NCBI GenBank assembly: GCA_907165135.1
Contig: OU015568.1
Location: forward strand, 1,496,501-1,560,500
Length of the DNA: 64,000 nucleotides
Source of the DNA: Oikopleura dioica
Lineage: Eukaryota > Chordata > Appendicularia > Copelata > Oikopleuridae
Reading direction: 5' to 3'
Below, one piece after another: positions 1-13,429 of the stretch. The notes under the pieces are model-generated. The model did not search any database. It was not told the DNA's origin and saw only the letters and a program-made list of their open reading frames with translations. A program made the position numbers and the translations under genes. The number at the start of each line of letters is the position of its first letter. Position 1 is the first letter of the stretch.

Positions 1-37
1 CGAAAAGGCCGAAGCTGCCAAGCTCAAGAAGGACTAA
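1..37 (+). CDS. 3' end of an upstream gene (partial)
   Basis: The window opens inside a reading frame that ends in a Lys/Ala/Glu-rich tail (EKAEAAKLKKD) and a TAA at 35-37. Only 11 codons are visible, so no family can be named. The following AT-rich stretch to about 470 is probably its 3' UTR and spacer; I see no gene in it. Confidence 0.5.
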   Translation, partial: EKAEAAKLKKD

Positions 38-475
38 ATCAATTTTTTCTCCTCCTTGATTTCAAAGAATCTATCAATTACACTACATTTTACAATTCAG
101 TTTCAACTGTCTTACCGCTTATTTATACAGTATACATTTTATACAAATTTTATCGACCTTCAAACATACCCTTATCAGCTATGTTTTATTATGACTCATA
201 ATTAAACTGATAAAATCATTTCCTGTACATATTTAAAACATAAATTAGAGGCAAAAACACTATGAAATTAGGCTTTTCTTATTTTTAAAAACTTCCTGTG
301 CCAACTTGTCAAAAGAATCCTACTACAACACTTGTGCTCCTGCAAATAAAAATTCAAAATTCGAAAAACGGTTTTTTATTTGGAATTTCAAACAGCGTAT
401 TTAACGCTCATTAGGAGTGGATGATTTTTGTGTTCGCTGATGAGGTCACGAAAGAGAGTTCTGAACAGAGTACAG

Positions 476-791
476 TCATACGATCGAGTCTTGAAGACCA
501 TGCAATCTCTTATTAGAGTCAAGATATTCCATATAACCGGCACAGGCTCGTGAAACTGAGCTTTGATCATACAAAAATGTTTGACTCTTCCTAGTGTATC
601 TTTCCAAGTCTTCATCTTCCAAATCGCTTATGCTCCTAGCCCTTTCTAGCTGGCTTGGCTCTAGAAAATACACTGTAGACGAGGGGTAAAAGGGGAATTA
701 ATAAGAAACCTTGGTGATATTTTTTATAAAATTCACGGTAGTCGAAAGCTGTAATCGCAAGAAAAAGCGAAAAGAAAACAGTTATCTTCAT
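476..791 (-). CDS. Small secreted protein, two exons (92 aa)
   Basis: Exon 1 (791-710) starts with Met-Lys-Ile and a hydrophobic core typical of a signal peptide (MKITVFFSLFLAITA). A 37-bp GT-AG intron (709-673) joins it in frame to exon 2 (672-476), which encodes an acidic then basic helix-like stretch and ends at a TGA. The two exon lengths sum to 93 codons. There are few cysteines and no recognised domain. An alternative 3' part in another frame runs down to 388. Function is unknown; probably an extracellular protein or peptide. Confidence 0.5.
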
Positions 792-1047
792 CTTTTTTTT
801 TCTTACTTTGAAGAAAGACATCTTGTTTTAAACTGAAAAGTGCGTTCATCATTGAACGTTATTTTCCTGCCAATAAATTGGTTAAAAATGCAATACCGCT
901 GATCTATTTTGTCCTGTCAAGGGAACCATTTTCTGCACTGATAATTTCCACCTGTTCACGAATTGACCTCATTGTGCGTTAAACTGTCACGGTTGCTGTA
1001 TAAAAATCCGAAACCCGATTTACCCTCATCATTTTGAAGATTGAAAA

Positions 1048-1508
1048 ATGAAGATTTTACTTGCTTTTTTCGCAATTTTTAGCTCGGCGCTTGAAATAAT
1101 CACCTCCACGGAAGAACACTTAGAAGACCTTTTCGCAGTGATGGACGAGTTGAGGGATGATGATCGTTTCAAAGACTCCATCGACAATTTTCTTGGCGGA
1201 AATACAATGGAAGAATTGAAAGAGAAGATGATCGAGGTTTGTGACTGTTTTTTTTCTGAAAAAGGACCAATGATTTCTTTCCTTAGGCACAGAGCTTGGA
1301 AGCATCAGCTCAAAAATCAATAGAAGTACTGATGGAACCCGCCCAAGTTATGGAAGCATTCGACTCAATGATCGAAGACCTGGCTGAAGATGATCAGTTT
1401 TCATCTCAAAGATACGAGAAAATTATCCAAAGCTCCTACGACAGCGCTCTCTCGCAAAATCTTTCATACTTTTGCTTCTTTTTCTTTCTTGCCTTGATTC
1501 TTGTTTAG
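1048..1508 (+). CDS. Secreted, possibly GPI-anchored protein with internal repeat (136 aa)
   Basis: Exon 1 (1048-1236) and exon 2 (1287-1508) are separated by a 50-bp GT-AG intron and join in frame. The product has an N-terminal signal peptide (MKILLAFFAIFSSA). It also has a short C-terminal hydrophobic tail (LSYFCFFFFLALILV) right before the stop, the arrangement of a GPI-anchor signal. Between them an acidic motif occurs twice (MDELRDDDRFKDSIDNF and MIEDLAEDDQFSSQRYEKI), suggesting an internal duplication. No known domain is recognised. Confidence 0.6.
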
Positions 1509-1761
1509 TTGCCGTCTCAAGGCAAAAATTTTCGATTTTATAAAATGCTACATTTTCGTTATTGGTAACTACACAGCCTATTCGTAATAAGGATAAATAT
1601 TTTTAATGAAAATTATTCAAAATTTTTCAGAAAAGATTTTCAAAATGAAACAATAAAATGAAACGATAAATCCTACATTCACTCCAATCTGCCCATTTTA
1701 CAATACTTTGAAATAAAAAAATACGCTATACAAAAATCAATATGTAAAAATGTATTTGACC

Positions 1762-2525
1762 TCAGAAAGCTGTCATTTTCGCATCGTAGCAAAGTCCAGT
1801 AATGCAGGATTCAACTTGGAGCATTTCTGACAGCATGTTGTCCATTTGCTATGAAGAACAACGCGTTAAAATCATCATAAGGCTACAGTTGTTACTGTAA
1901 TACCTGATCGAGAGCATCAACGTGAGAGCTGAGAAGAATCGAAGCCTGCTGGAGTTGATTGAAATCGTTGGTGATGCAGCAGAGGCGAGAGTCTGATCCG
2001 TCTTCACGGCAGATACCAGAGCTGATGCATCGATTATCCCAATCTCGATCGGTCTCTAGCGAGATAATGGTTACAGTTGAAACTTGAGGAAGATAATAAT
2101 TGAAAACCTAAGACGCCAGCTTCAGCCATTGAGTTGTAGCAACGGCCAAGTTCGTTGAAAGTTTTTTCTTGCTCGATGTAGCGGTCTTTTTGTAATGGTC
2201 AAAAATAAATTGAAATTGATTTTTTTTCTTATAGCTAAGAACCACAAGTCTGATGCTCGATATATCTTTATTCATTTTTCTAGAGGGCCGCATGTGATAG
2301 CATAAATTTATTTACATAACTGCCCCCATTCGCAGCGAATATATGATGCCCATGTGGTCATTCTCCTTATAAAAACAGAGAAATATCAACCTTGGGAAGG
2401 GTTTGACCAGTTCCGATAGCATCGCCATAGTATTTTATATTATCCGCCATTTGCTCCCTCACACGACAGTAATCATCTGTAACTTGCGCCGAAACAATAG
2501 CCAGAAAAGAAATGCAAATCTTCAT
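1762..2525 (-). CDS. Small secreted Cys-containing protein, multi-exon
   Basis: Exon 1 (2525-2391) encodes a signal peptide (MKICISFLAIVSAQ) and the start of a mature chain with one Cys. Downstream exons at about 2186-2108, 2055-1904 and 1848-1762 join in frame through GT-AG introns. They contain Cys pairs such as RCYNS, NRCISSGICRED and RLCCITNDF and end at a TGA. The link between exon 1 and the 2186 exon is not settled with canonical sites. The Cys spacing suggests a small disulfide-bonded extracellular protein. Family not recognised. Confidence 0.5.
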
Positions 2526-2678
2526 CTTCCAACTTTCTCTTTACATTTTTTTTTCAAAATTTTCATGCCAAGAAAAGAGTCCCAGATGTTGGTTTTCTCA
2601 TGACGCACGTATCTTTAATTTTTTCTTTGAGAATCTATGTTGTATTTGAGCTTTGCTGATTTTATTTATTCCACAGTT

Positions 2679-2837
2679 GAAGCGAAAATCGTGCCACAGA
2701 ACAAGACCTCTACCAACTTGGTACTTCTCGACACTGTATTCGAAGACACTGTAGATTGTAGCTACTTAGGAGAAAAATTGACCGAACAAGGTACCGATCT
2801 AAACCTTGAGTGGCTGTGCAAACTACTGTATAAATAG
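2679..2837 (+). CDS. Possible terminal exon of a small gene
   Basis: An open stretch follows a good acceptor (pyrimidine-rich, ending CCACAG at 2677) and runs to a TAG at 2835-2837. It encodes about 52 residues with two Cys and an acidic character. No convincing first exon was found upstream, so this is only a candidate. Confidence 0.25.
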   Translation, partial: EAKIVPQNKTSTNLVLLDTVFEDTVDCSYLGEKLTEQGTDLNLEWLCKLLYK

Positions 2838-3190
2838 TTGAACAGAAGACATCTGGAGTTAATCAAATTCTTACTCGTCCACTTGTCTGCATCAATTTTT
2901 GATGATCAGGAGATTGCTTCCTTATATAAAGTCGAAGTCATTAATTTTTCAGTTGAAGAATGAGTTAAATTCTCAATTTAACTTGTCAATATCCTGTCTC
3001 ATTTACTGTCTAGTCTTCAAATTGGATGAGGATGAGTCATATTTTCTGCAATTGACATAATTTTATTTTTAAATTCTCGCAAAAGAAGAAAAAAAAGGGA
3101 TAAAAAAGTAGGAAATTTCGGACGACTTTGAAGATTGGTAGAAAAGAGGATTTCCATGGCAAAGAAGACTTGATTGATTCCGTTCGATTT

Positions 3191-3561
3191 TTAGAACTAA
3201 ATATGCTCGGTGAATGGAATTGATTGGGACGACTTACGGAATATTTGTTTCCAAGATCGAAAGATCTGTATTTGCCGAATTTGAGCCCTTGAGGATTCCA
3301 GTTCGGTCGGCCTGGTCGAGGAGGTGCTCTTCGGTCCATTAGGGACCAGACTGGGGGTCGAGACATAGATTCGGCTGTGCCGAGGGTAAACGGAAGAATA
3401 AGACCTAGGAAGCAAATTATGAACTGTTTCTTCTATGATTTCAAACGAAAAATTTTAACTTATTGAAGTAAGGGTGTCACAACGAACGAAGTTTTAAAGA
3501 AAATAAAATTTAAGATATTTTTGGCGGAGAAAACAAACTTACCAAGAATGCTAAACTGCAT
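3191..3561 (-). CDS. Short secreted precursor, peptide-hormone-like (63 aa)
   Basis: Three exons, 3561-3543, 3404-3238 and 3196-3191, join through GT-AG introns to 64 codons including the stop. The first 17 residues (MQFSILGLILPFTLGTA) form a clear signal peptide split by the first intron. The mature part contains a dibasic RR, then a Pro/Arg-rich stretch (APPRPGRPNWNPQGLKFGK). The Gly-Lys after Phe could be an amidation and cleavage site. This organisation is that of a neuropeptide precursor, but the peptide itself is not recognised. A small cationic secreted protein is the alternative. Confidence 0.5.
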
Positions 3562-3812
3562 GATTAAAAAAAGCTTCTCTTCGCGGTTTTCTATAAGTTG
3601 ACAATTTGTGACGAGCGAACTCCCTGTCCGTCCAGTTTTATAACTCTCATTTGGAAAAAGAGCGAGGGGCGCTCGAGTAGACTCGCGCCATCTCTTCATT
3701 AACCATTTTGATGGTTCAATATTATTAAAAATATAAACTACTGAAGCTGCAATTATCATTATTCGAATAAAATGTATAACACGGCGTTGATAATCAAAAA
3801 CAGTAGTTTTTA

Positions 3813-4010
3813 TTAAAAATCTTCAGAAGCAGCAGCTTTCTTCTCGCCATTTCTTTTGATACAGTAAACGATCAGCCCAACAAGGAGCAACAAAACGACC
3901 ATAAAGATACCACCAAGGAGTTCTTCTCCAAGAAACATAACCATGGCGTGAAACCAGAAATTCGCGGCGACATCATCATCCGCTCCACCAGCAGTTGCTC
4001 CTTCTTCCTT
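3813..4010 (-). CDS. C-terminal exon of a single-pass membrane protein
   Basis: On the minus strand an open frame ends at 3813 and encodes an acidic/Gly-rich stretch. A hydrophobic segment of about 20 residues follows (IFMVVLLLLVGLIVYC) and then a short basic-acidic tail. The layout is a type I transmembrane segment with a cytosolic tail. The upstream exons were not resolved; a possible one lies near 4250-4500. No family is recognised. Confidence 0.4.
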   Translation of the reverse strand, partial: KEEGATAGGADDDVAANFWFHAMVMFLGEELLGGIFMVVLLLLVGLIVYCIKRNGEKKAAASEDF

Positions 4011-5314
4011 TTATTTTTTGACAGATGATTTTCGAGACAAAAAGCAGATGGAACATCTTTAATGGAATTCAAGCAGACTGTTGTTTGCTGTGAACTTGAA
4101 GCGTAAAATATTGACCTCAGTTTATTTCTTATTCAGAATTAGTAACTGTACCTGGACTGTAGTCATTTTCGAACTGATCTGATGAAAGTACCGTTGCAAA
4201 CAAATAATTTCATTATTCTAGAATTGAGCACGAGTATTTTCTTTATGAATGGCTTGCGATTCGGAAGTGCGTCTGTCCAAATCTAACAAGTTTTGATCCA
4301 CATGTATTGAATGAGTTTATCTTCTTTGATGTATCAATTAAGCGCTCAGCGCGCCAATTTCGATTTCTATTTACTTTGCTTCGATACAAAAAGATCTGAA
4401 GCTTACTACTTCTGAGCTTGTAAGAAACCCCCATCTCGGTTGCCAATTTGTCCTTTTATCCGATTATCCTGTAAATTGGCCTTGCAGAGAAACTGTTCCT
4501 ATGCGAAGTACGACTTCAGAGATAGCGCTTTGTACAGGAATTACTCTTCTCTTCGCTGCTTTTATCTTACACACAGGTACTAGACACGGGAATGAGAAGT
4601 TGAAAGATAAATTATTTACACCTAGTTTCTTATCAACATAGATGTTGGATTACTGATAAGTCGGACGATAATGAAAGTTTGTACTCGAGATGTCTTGGAA
4701 TGAAAAGTGTTGCGAACTCAATAAATTATTAAAAAAATAGAAATAAAATAAACTTTTTTAAAAAAAAATTCATTCAAAACCCTCATCATACCATCTTATT
4801 TCATCATTAACTTCAGTAACCTTCCACCATCGTTGCTGGCTAACTGATGGTTCGGACGACAATGAAGGGATCTACGATAACTGTCTAGGTGAATTCGCCT
4901 TTACAGAAAAAAAACCATATGTCCATGAAAACAGGAAGCCCTGAATTGAATGATTGAACATATGGAAATCGCTCTATCAAATTACTAGATTATCCATTCA
5001 GAGGGGGCTAAATAGATTTTTCCCTGACTAACCCTGTCGACTTTATTTAGGCATGTTTCGGGATGTTACAGAACAAACCATTTTTGTTGTTGTCTGCGAG
5101 AGTAATTTCGGGACATACAGTAATGAATCGTTAATACTAACTTATTGGCTTGTCAATCAGCTTTGACAAGCTACTGATGAACAAGTGACATCATATTATT
5201 CGTTCGTCAGTAATAAAAATGTGTGTTTTCGCGACACTATTACAGTGGTATTCCTGTAATCATGGAACGACACTTTGCAGAAAATGGGCGACGGGCAATA
5301 TCATCACAACAAAT

Positions 5315-6736
5315 TTACCAAGGAACGGCTTTTTTATTTCTTTGAAAATGTATTTTTAACAAGGAAATCATGAATTTATAGTCGCTCCATCGTACTGACT
5401 CGTTTTCCAGTTGACATTCTTTTTCCGATATTTCCGAACTCAGAAGCGGCAGTTGATTTTCGCTTCTTGGCCACTTCGGTTCCCTTGAAATAATAATTGA
5501 AGGCTTGTCGTTTCTTGAAAACAGCAGCGCATTTCTTTGATAAGGGATAAATTTAGCGCAAATACAGAGCATAATTTGTCTTGAATCCTTAACCCTTTCC
5601 TGTCTAGTGGTAAGTCTTTCGCCAATAACCGGGATTTTCTTGAAGATCCAAATTTTGAACAGGCAGATTGATGCCAGACCCCATTGAATGACTATTATTC
5701 CAAAGAAGAAAATAAATGCATGAAGGGTCGTTGAGTAGGGACGATTAAACATGGCTCTAGAATTTTATCAAAAGAGACAAAAGATTCATAGACTTACAGG
5801 GACGCTTGTGGAGGCTCGGGATTCATCGCTCGCAAAAGAGAAATTCCAGTAATACAACAGATAAATACTGGCGCCCAAACTCCGAAATAGGAAACTTTTG
5901 TATCAAACCACAGCAATTCGACAAGCAAAAAGAGCGAGGGAGCAAACTCTTTGTTAAAGAGAATGAATCTTGAAGCATCCATGCGTCGGGAAATATCGCG
6001 CACTCGAGATGTTCCAAACCATTTTGTCCACATTGTGAGCGAAAGAATAAGTCGCAATGGGGCCTAGAAAGACTTATGTTCTGTCATATTTTCATTGTTA
6101 CCTGTAAGTTGAAAATGAATGACAATATCTTGTTGCATGTCTGAGCTTTTGAGCCAAAACCTTGGATAATCAAGTGCCTGTTGAAATTGACATAGATACT
6201 CAAAACGAGAGCTGAAAAAATGATATTTTTAGCGATTTGGGTTTGAGCTTACCAAGCGGGAAATAGCTTCCAAAGATCCAAGTTCTTAAACCTTCATTGA
6301 TCATTGCAGTGAGTGAAAGAGACCAGATGGCGATCGTCAGTCGAATGATGACGTAAACTCGGTCGTTTGTTACTAGGGTTGATGAGACAAAATTCATCGC
6401 TGGTTCTTGACCGAATTTGCATGCTTGAGCGTATCGTTCCAGCGATGTCATCGGTTTCGCTCCAAAATGTTTAAGGGGATCCATCTTCTTGCGGACGATG
6501 TAGGCCACCGTCCAGTTTATGATTGATATAAAAAAGAATGCAATCATGACTGAAATTGATAAGTAAGCGACGCCCTTATTTTCCTGCCCTTTTAAAAGGG
6601 GCGAAGAATAAGCTTTCAATAAACACTTCTACTTACTGACGGCAAGAGTATTGTACCAAATCGGGAGGGTCTCCGCAGTAAATCCATTGTCGATCCAAAA
6701 TTGGGGAATCGTAACATTTCGGAACTCTTCCCCCAT
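5315..6736 (-). CDS. Multipass membrane protein, unrecognised family (417 aa)
   Basis: Five exons join in frame through GT-AG introns of about 35-50 bp: 6736-6637, 6588-6253, 6211-6102, 6063-5798 and 5756-5315. Together they give 418 codons including the stop. The N-terminus is short and carries an N-glycosylation site (NVT). Hydrophobic segments follow at about residues 40-60, 105-125, 135-155, 170-190, 225-245, 255-275 and 300-325, then a long charged C-terminal tail. This gives about seven membrane spans, but no GPCR motif (DRY, NPxxY) is present. I do not recognise the family. It diverges from the four-pass gene at about 7-8.3 kb. Confidence 0.7.
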
Positions 6737-7043
6737 TTTCCGTTTCTTCCAACTAAATACTTATGTAAGAAAAACAACAAAACAAAGTGCCCTTCTCGAA
6801 TTTTTTCTAGAATTCTAGGAAAAATTGATCTTTTCCTGGAATCGGCCGAGCTTTAACGAGTTCATGCTTTAAGTAGACCATATTTTCTCCGGTTTTAACA
6901 TGAAAAAAAGCTCTTCCCGGACAATCGAGTGATGAAGTGCTGTCTAAATAACGTCTATAAACTCGAAAAGGGTCATTTATTTTTGATTCATTACACTATT
7001 CCTAGTAATATAACTTTCGGTTAATGCAGTCTGGTGCAAATGC

Positions 7044-8314
7044 ATAAGAGATTCAGAGCAATTCGGTAACCTTATTATCCGACAAAATGATCTGAAAACT
7101 GGCCTTTCATTTAATATTAATTTTATGCATCATTTTACCGCAACTATATAACAGTATTTGTTCCCTAAACAGCTCCCTTCTGACTGTCAGACGTCATTAA
7201 AAAGCCTTATGAAAGTTGGGTTCTCACTGGAAGAATTCTTCTCGGAACGTCGCAAATTCTGCTGGCTATCATTTTCATGCTCAGTGTTTTCAGCTTGGAA
7301 TGTGTGCTCCTTTTTGGGTTGAAAATGAAGACGAAGCATTGTATCGCGAAATATGTTCTTGGGAATGAGTTCAATCTTGAATCTAGTAAAGGCCATGGAA
7401 GACCATAAAATTTTTCACTTTTATTGATCAGTGAATTTTAAAGGAGTGTTTTTACTGATTTCCGATTTTAATTATTTTCAAACAGAATTGTGCATCTAGG
7501 GATAGAACGATAAGTGAACTCAAAAAAGAACCACCCTCATCTGCTTCGCATGCGAGATCATTACCGCTGTCATGGTCATCATCATGATTTCCGTCGACGT
7601 CGTCCAAGACCAAGGAAACCGCGATTGGGCTCGCGGTCTCACTCTCTGCTTATATTCCGCGGCATTGACTCTTCTTGCTGCAATTTCTCAAGCAATTGCA
7701 CTTCGATTTTTCGACGCCAACGATGTCCTTGAATTCTCTCCTCCGCCGGAGAAGAAGATCATTCCAGTTTTTCAGGTTCAACTTGGAATCAACAAAGAAA
7801 GCTGATTAATATTCCCCTAGCATCCTTTGGGAGTTCCTTTGAGGGAAAGCCCAAAGCTTCAAAAAAGCAATATTCGGATGACAACCCTTCCATATGCCTC
7901 TCCATATGAGCCAAGAACATCAACTGTACCCCGCGTCACGTCACCAGTGTAAGTAGTTTAATTTCTGAATAGCAACAATGGTCAAGGTTCATCTCAAATG
8001 AAATAGCCACTCCCAAAATGGAACGTCCAATTATGAATTGACAATTAAAATTGCATTTTTAGATCGGTTTCAAGCTTCAGCTCAAGTGTTTCCTCAAGAT
8101 CTACCCTCCCAAAGGTACTTTTGATTATCAAGAGGGAATAGTTCTATACAACACGAGGGGATTCTAGATTCTTGTTCAGACCTTTCTTCAAGACTTTATC
8201 TGATCTCCGTATTTTTAGGCATTACGTAATGTTACTGACAGACGAAGACCTTCAACTCATCAAAATGCTATGAAAGATTTCACTGGCTTCATAAATAAAA
8301 GCTACAATGGATAA
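7044..8314 (+). CDS. Four-pass membrane protein, claudin/PMP22-like candidate
   Basis: Plus-strand exons near 7028-7062 (WCKCIRD), 7192-7370, about 7530-7775, 7821-7948, 8063-8114 and 8219-8314. The later junctions are in frame through GT-AG introns and end at the TAA at 8312. The W-C-x-C motif sits before a hydrophobic segment (LLGTSQILLAIIFMLSVF), and two more spans follow (TLICFACEIITAVMVIIMIS and LYSAALTLLAAISQAI). A long Ser/Pro/Arg cytosolic tail ends the protein. This resembles the second half of claudin/PMP22 proteins. The first span and start codon were not found, and the tail does not end in a typical PDZ motif. Confidence 0.5.
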
Positions 8315-8333
8315 CTCTCTTTATTTCCAGTTT

Positions 8334-10395
<2,062 letters not shown>

Positions 10396-10925
10396 TGATG
10401 GTTTTGAGTTCGTTTCTCTTTATAAATAACACTGGTATAAAAAAGGGAGGAGAAAACTTACCTGTAAGGAGCAAAACAAAGTGAATAATCAAGGGATGCG
10501 GTCAAGCTTTTCTATCGCGTGAGGATTAACACAATGCTGATTACTGTTCTGTTGCGAAGGACGATCAAATACTGTATTTCAACGAAATTTATACTAAGGA
10601 ACGGGATATTAACGGCGATCATGCGATTATTTTGCTTTTTATCAAATTTTTCTATTACCGGAAAAGCTCAGATAGAAAACCATAAGACACCTGAAAATTC
10701 GTTCTGCCCGTGATAAACTCTACCATTCTATGATTTAGTGCTTCAATTAAGCCGGCGCAAATGACTTTCTAGTGCTGTTTGCGCGACATACGAGGCATAG
10801 ATCGAACGAACTTCGGTTTTCAGATACCAAGACAATTGTAGCGCCCTCATGTGGTGTTATGATTCGCGAGTTATCAAACAGAGTTTTTGTTTGTCAGAGA
10901 GTGAATTTATTGAAAGAAAAATATT
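10396..10925. other. Spacer between tubulin and transporter genes
   Basis: AT-rich DNA between two minus-strand genes. It should hold the tubulin 5' region: a possible 5' UTR intron donor (GTAAG) at about 10456 on the minus strand, and an AG at about 10432 that could serve as a trans-splice or cis-splice acceptor. No convincing gene or strong promoter motif was found. Confidence 0.4.
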
Positions 10926-13429
10926 CTATGCGTGAAGAGAGGCACAACTTGCGGTAATTCCATCGGCCTAAAATTACGAATAGAAGGGAAATCGATAGAA
11001 GAGTCTTACCATATCAGCTTCTTCCTTAGTCTTTCCCCTAAATCTCGCATTCGGGTTCACAGCAACATTCACTCCCAAGAAGCTCTTGGAGTTGACAATC
11101 TGGCTTCCATCTGGCGCATTGAGCATCACCGAGTTCGTCATTTCAAAACCATCCTTTTCAGCCATCATCGAAGACTTTCTCGCAGCGACGGGTTCAACTT
11201 CTTCAACAACCATTTCTTTGAGCGAGCATCGTCGACGAACCGCAACTTTAAAAAATAAATAAGATTTCGGGTTCCTCCTCGATAAACTATTGTTTGCTCA
11301 AGAACGAAGGTAATTCTAGTGATCTTTTGTGAGTTTTTCTTATCAACTGCCACCTGTCAACTGTCCTTTTTACTGGGTTATCTACTTGAAACTTCAGTTA
11401 GTAAAACAAAAATTAAGAAAAAAAGAGAGCTAAAATTCCGAAGAAAAATTAATTCAAAAAAGGTCAAAGCTCGCTCATTCAAAAATTCTTGGACTTCTCA
11501 GCTTTGTTCAACCTGCTCTAAAAAGAATGAACTTACCAGCTCCAGCGAAAGCTGCGGCAGCTAAGAGAAGCATTCCAGCGATGTAGAATACGTACGAGTA
11601 GTCTCCAGTCTTGTCGGAAATGTAGCCACCGGCCAATGGACTCAAGAGGACTCCGATCGAGGTTTCGAGCTGGATGAAAGTGATTGCATCGGAAAGAATG
11701 TCTGTTTCGACGAGTTCGGAGACGTTCGACCATTCAACACCGATGGTGAGACCGAAGCAGAGGCCGAAAATGACTCCATAGGCAGCAAAACTGTTGAAGC
11801 TCGTCACCCAAAACGGAGCGAAGAGGTTGCAACAACCGAGCGCAACGACGCAGAGGGAGAAAGTCTTAAAAAGGTTATTAGGTCAGGAAATGAGGCTCTT
11901 CCGGTCGGAGGGTTCTTAGAGTCTCAAAAATAGCTCCGGAGGTCATGATTTTTAGTTATTTGACCTATTTTTTATATTCTGCTTGTTTCTTTCTTAAGAA
12001 GCAAAAACCACAAAGTGCTTAATAATAATTCAAATTTTTAAATTTAAGCTTTATTACAATTTGATGTATCAAATAAAAGATGATTATGAGTGTGTCGAGT
12101 AGATCGTAAATAAATATTTCTAATTTACCTCAAAAGTGCCCAGCTTCTCTCTGATAAACTTCGTCGAGCACAATCTTCCTCCCAGCGGTCTTGAAATCAG
12201 ATCAATGCCAGAGCAAATTGATAAAATCTGATTTAGGATGAAAGCACTGTGGGCAAAATTTGGTCTTGCAAATGATGGGCTAGTTATTAAGTGTTTTCAT
12301 ATTCATAAAGATTTGTCATCCCTTCGCATAGCAGGTTGGTATTTCTCCAATCCGACGTTTTTGACAGCGTAGAGTTTGACGAATGGATTGACCATGAATT
12401 TGCCAGAAATTGTCAACGCAATGGACGTTGAGTACATCAGAAAATTGGGATTTCGGATAAGTCGGCCAAAGGCGTTGGAGAGTTTTTTGATAAGGGAGAG
12501 CTGGGCAGTACCGGTATGGTCACTTTTGAGGTTGATAGGGCGGAAAAAGGCGGCACCGACGCAGACATTTAATTGAATCGCACCTTTTTGAAGTTTTTTT
12601 TTTAAAGAAAATTTGGAGGAAAAGTAAATTACTTACCAACAATGAGAACAGCACCGTACATTCCAAAAGTTTCATACAGAAATTCGTAGATAAGCGGGAA
12701 GATGATCGACATCACTGGAACACCTGTCATCGAAAAGGCCAGTGCTTGTCACGTGGTTAAGCGCATAGTTTTCTTTTACGAGTAAATTCGGGGGCAAAAG
12801 TATTTTAATTTTCTTCTTTCAAAAATGCTGGCTTAGCCATTCCTTGAGGTCGTCGTTTTTTAAAGTAACGAGAAAGAGTTGCATTTCCCACAAGAATGAC
12901 ATAAGAAAAACCTAGGCCGACGAATAATCCGACTCCGATGTACAGGGCGAAGAGACTCTTGAGCAGGGCCCAGAGAATTAACCCGGATCCGCACAGGATG
13001 CCGCCGATCATCAGGGTCAGGCGGGGGCCATATTGACGGTAGATTAAGTTTCCAATAAGAGAACCTGAATTTTACTGTAATTTCCCGGTTTTACGCGCTT
13101 ATTTGACCTGAGTATTGAGTGAACATCATGATAGAAAAGACGAGAGAAGTGGTTGTGTTGTCGACTGAATACTCTTCTTTGATGTAAGGAAAAAAGATGC
13201 CGAAGGACTTTGTGAAGCCATATCCGATCCCGATGTTGATGAAGTGGCCAGCAGCTATCCACCATCCATACCCACCATCAGGGGGTCCATCGTAGAGCTA
13301 AATCTGAGTGTACAAAAATCATCAAAAAAATAAGAAAAAATGGTACAAAAATAGCGAAAATTTGCTCATGGGTTAAAAAATTAGATGAAAATTAACCTTT
13401 TCTCCAGTGTGAGACCTAAAAGCCTCCAT
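10926..13429 (-). CDS. SLC16-type (monocarboxylate) transporter, 504 aa
   Basis: Nine exons: 13429-13397, 13297-13108, 13064-12843, 12744-12637, 12583-12346, 12246-12129, 11864-11537, 11245-11010, 10967-10926. The N-terminal PPDGGYGW motif is the signature of MCT/SLC16 proteins (D-G-G-x-G-W in the first span). About 12 hydrophobic segments and a YFKKRR loop fit the major facilitator fold. The predicted role is H+-coupled or facilitated transport of monocarboxylates or related solutes across the plasma membrane. The substrate cannot be inferred. Two introns (12842-12745 and 12345-12247) have GA donors; with them every phase closes and the total is 505 codons. The cytosolic tail is hydrophilic. 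Confidence 0.9.
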
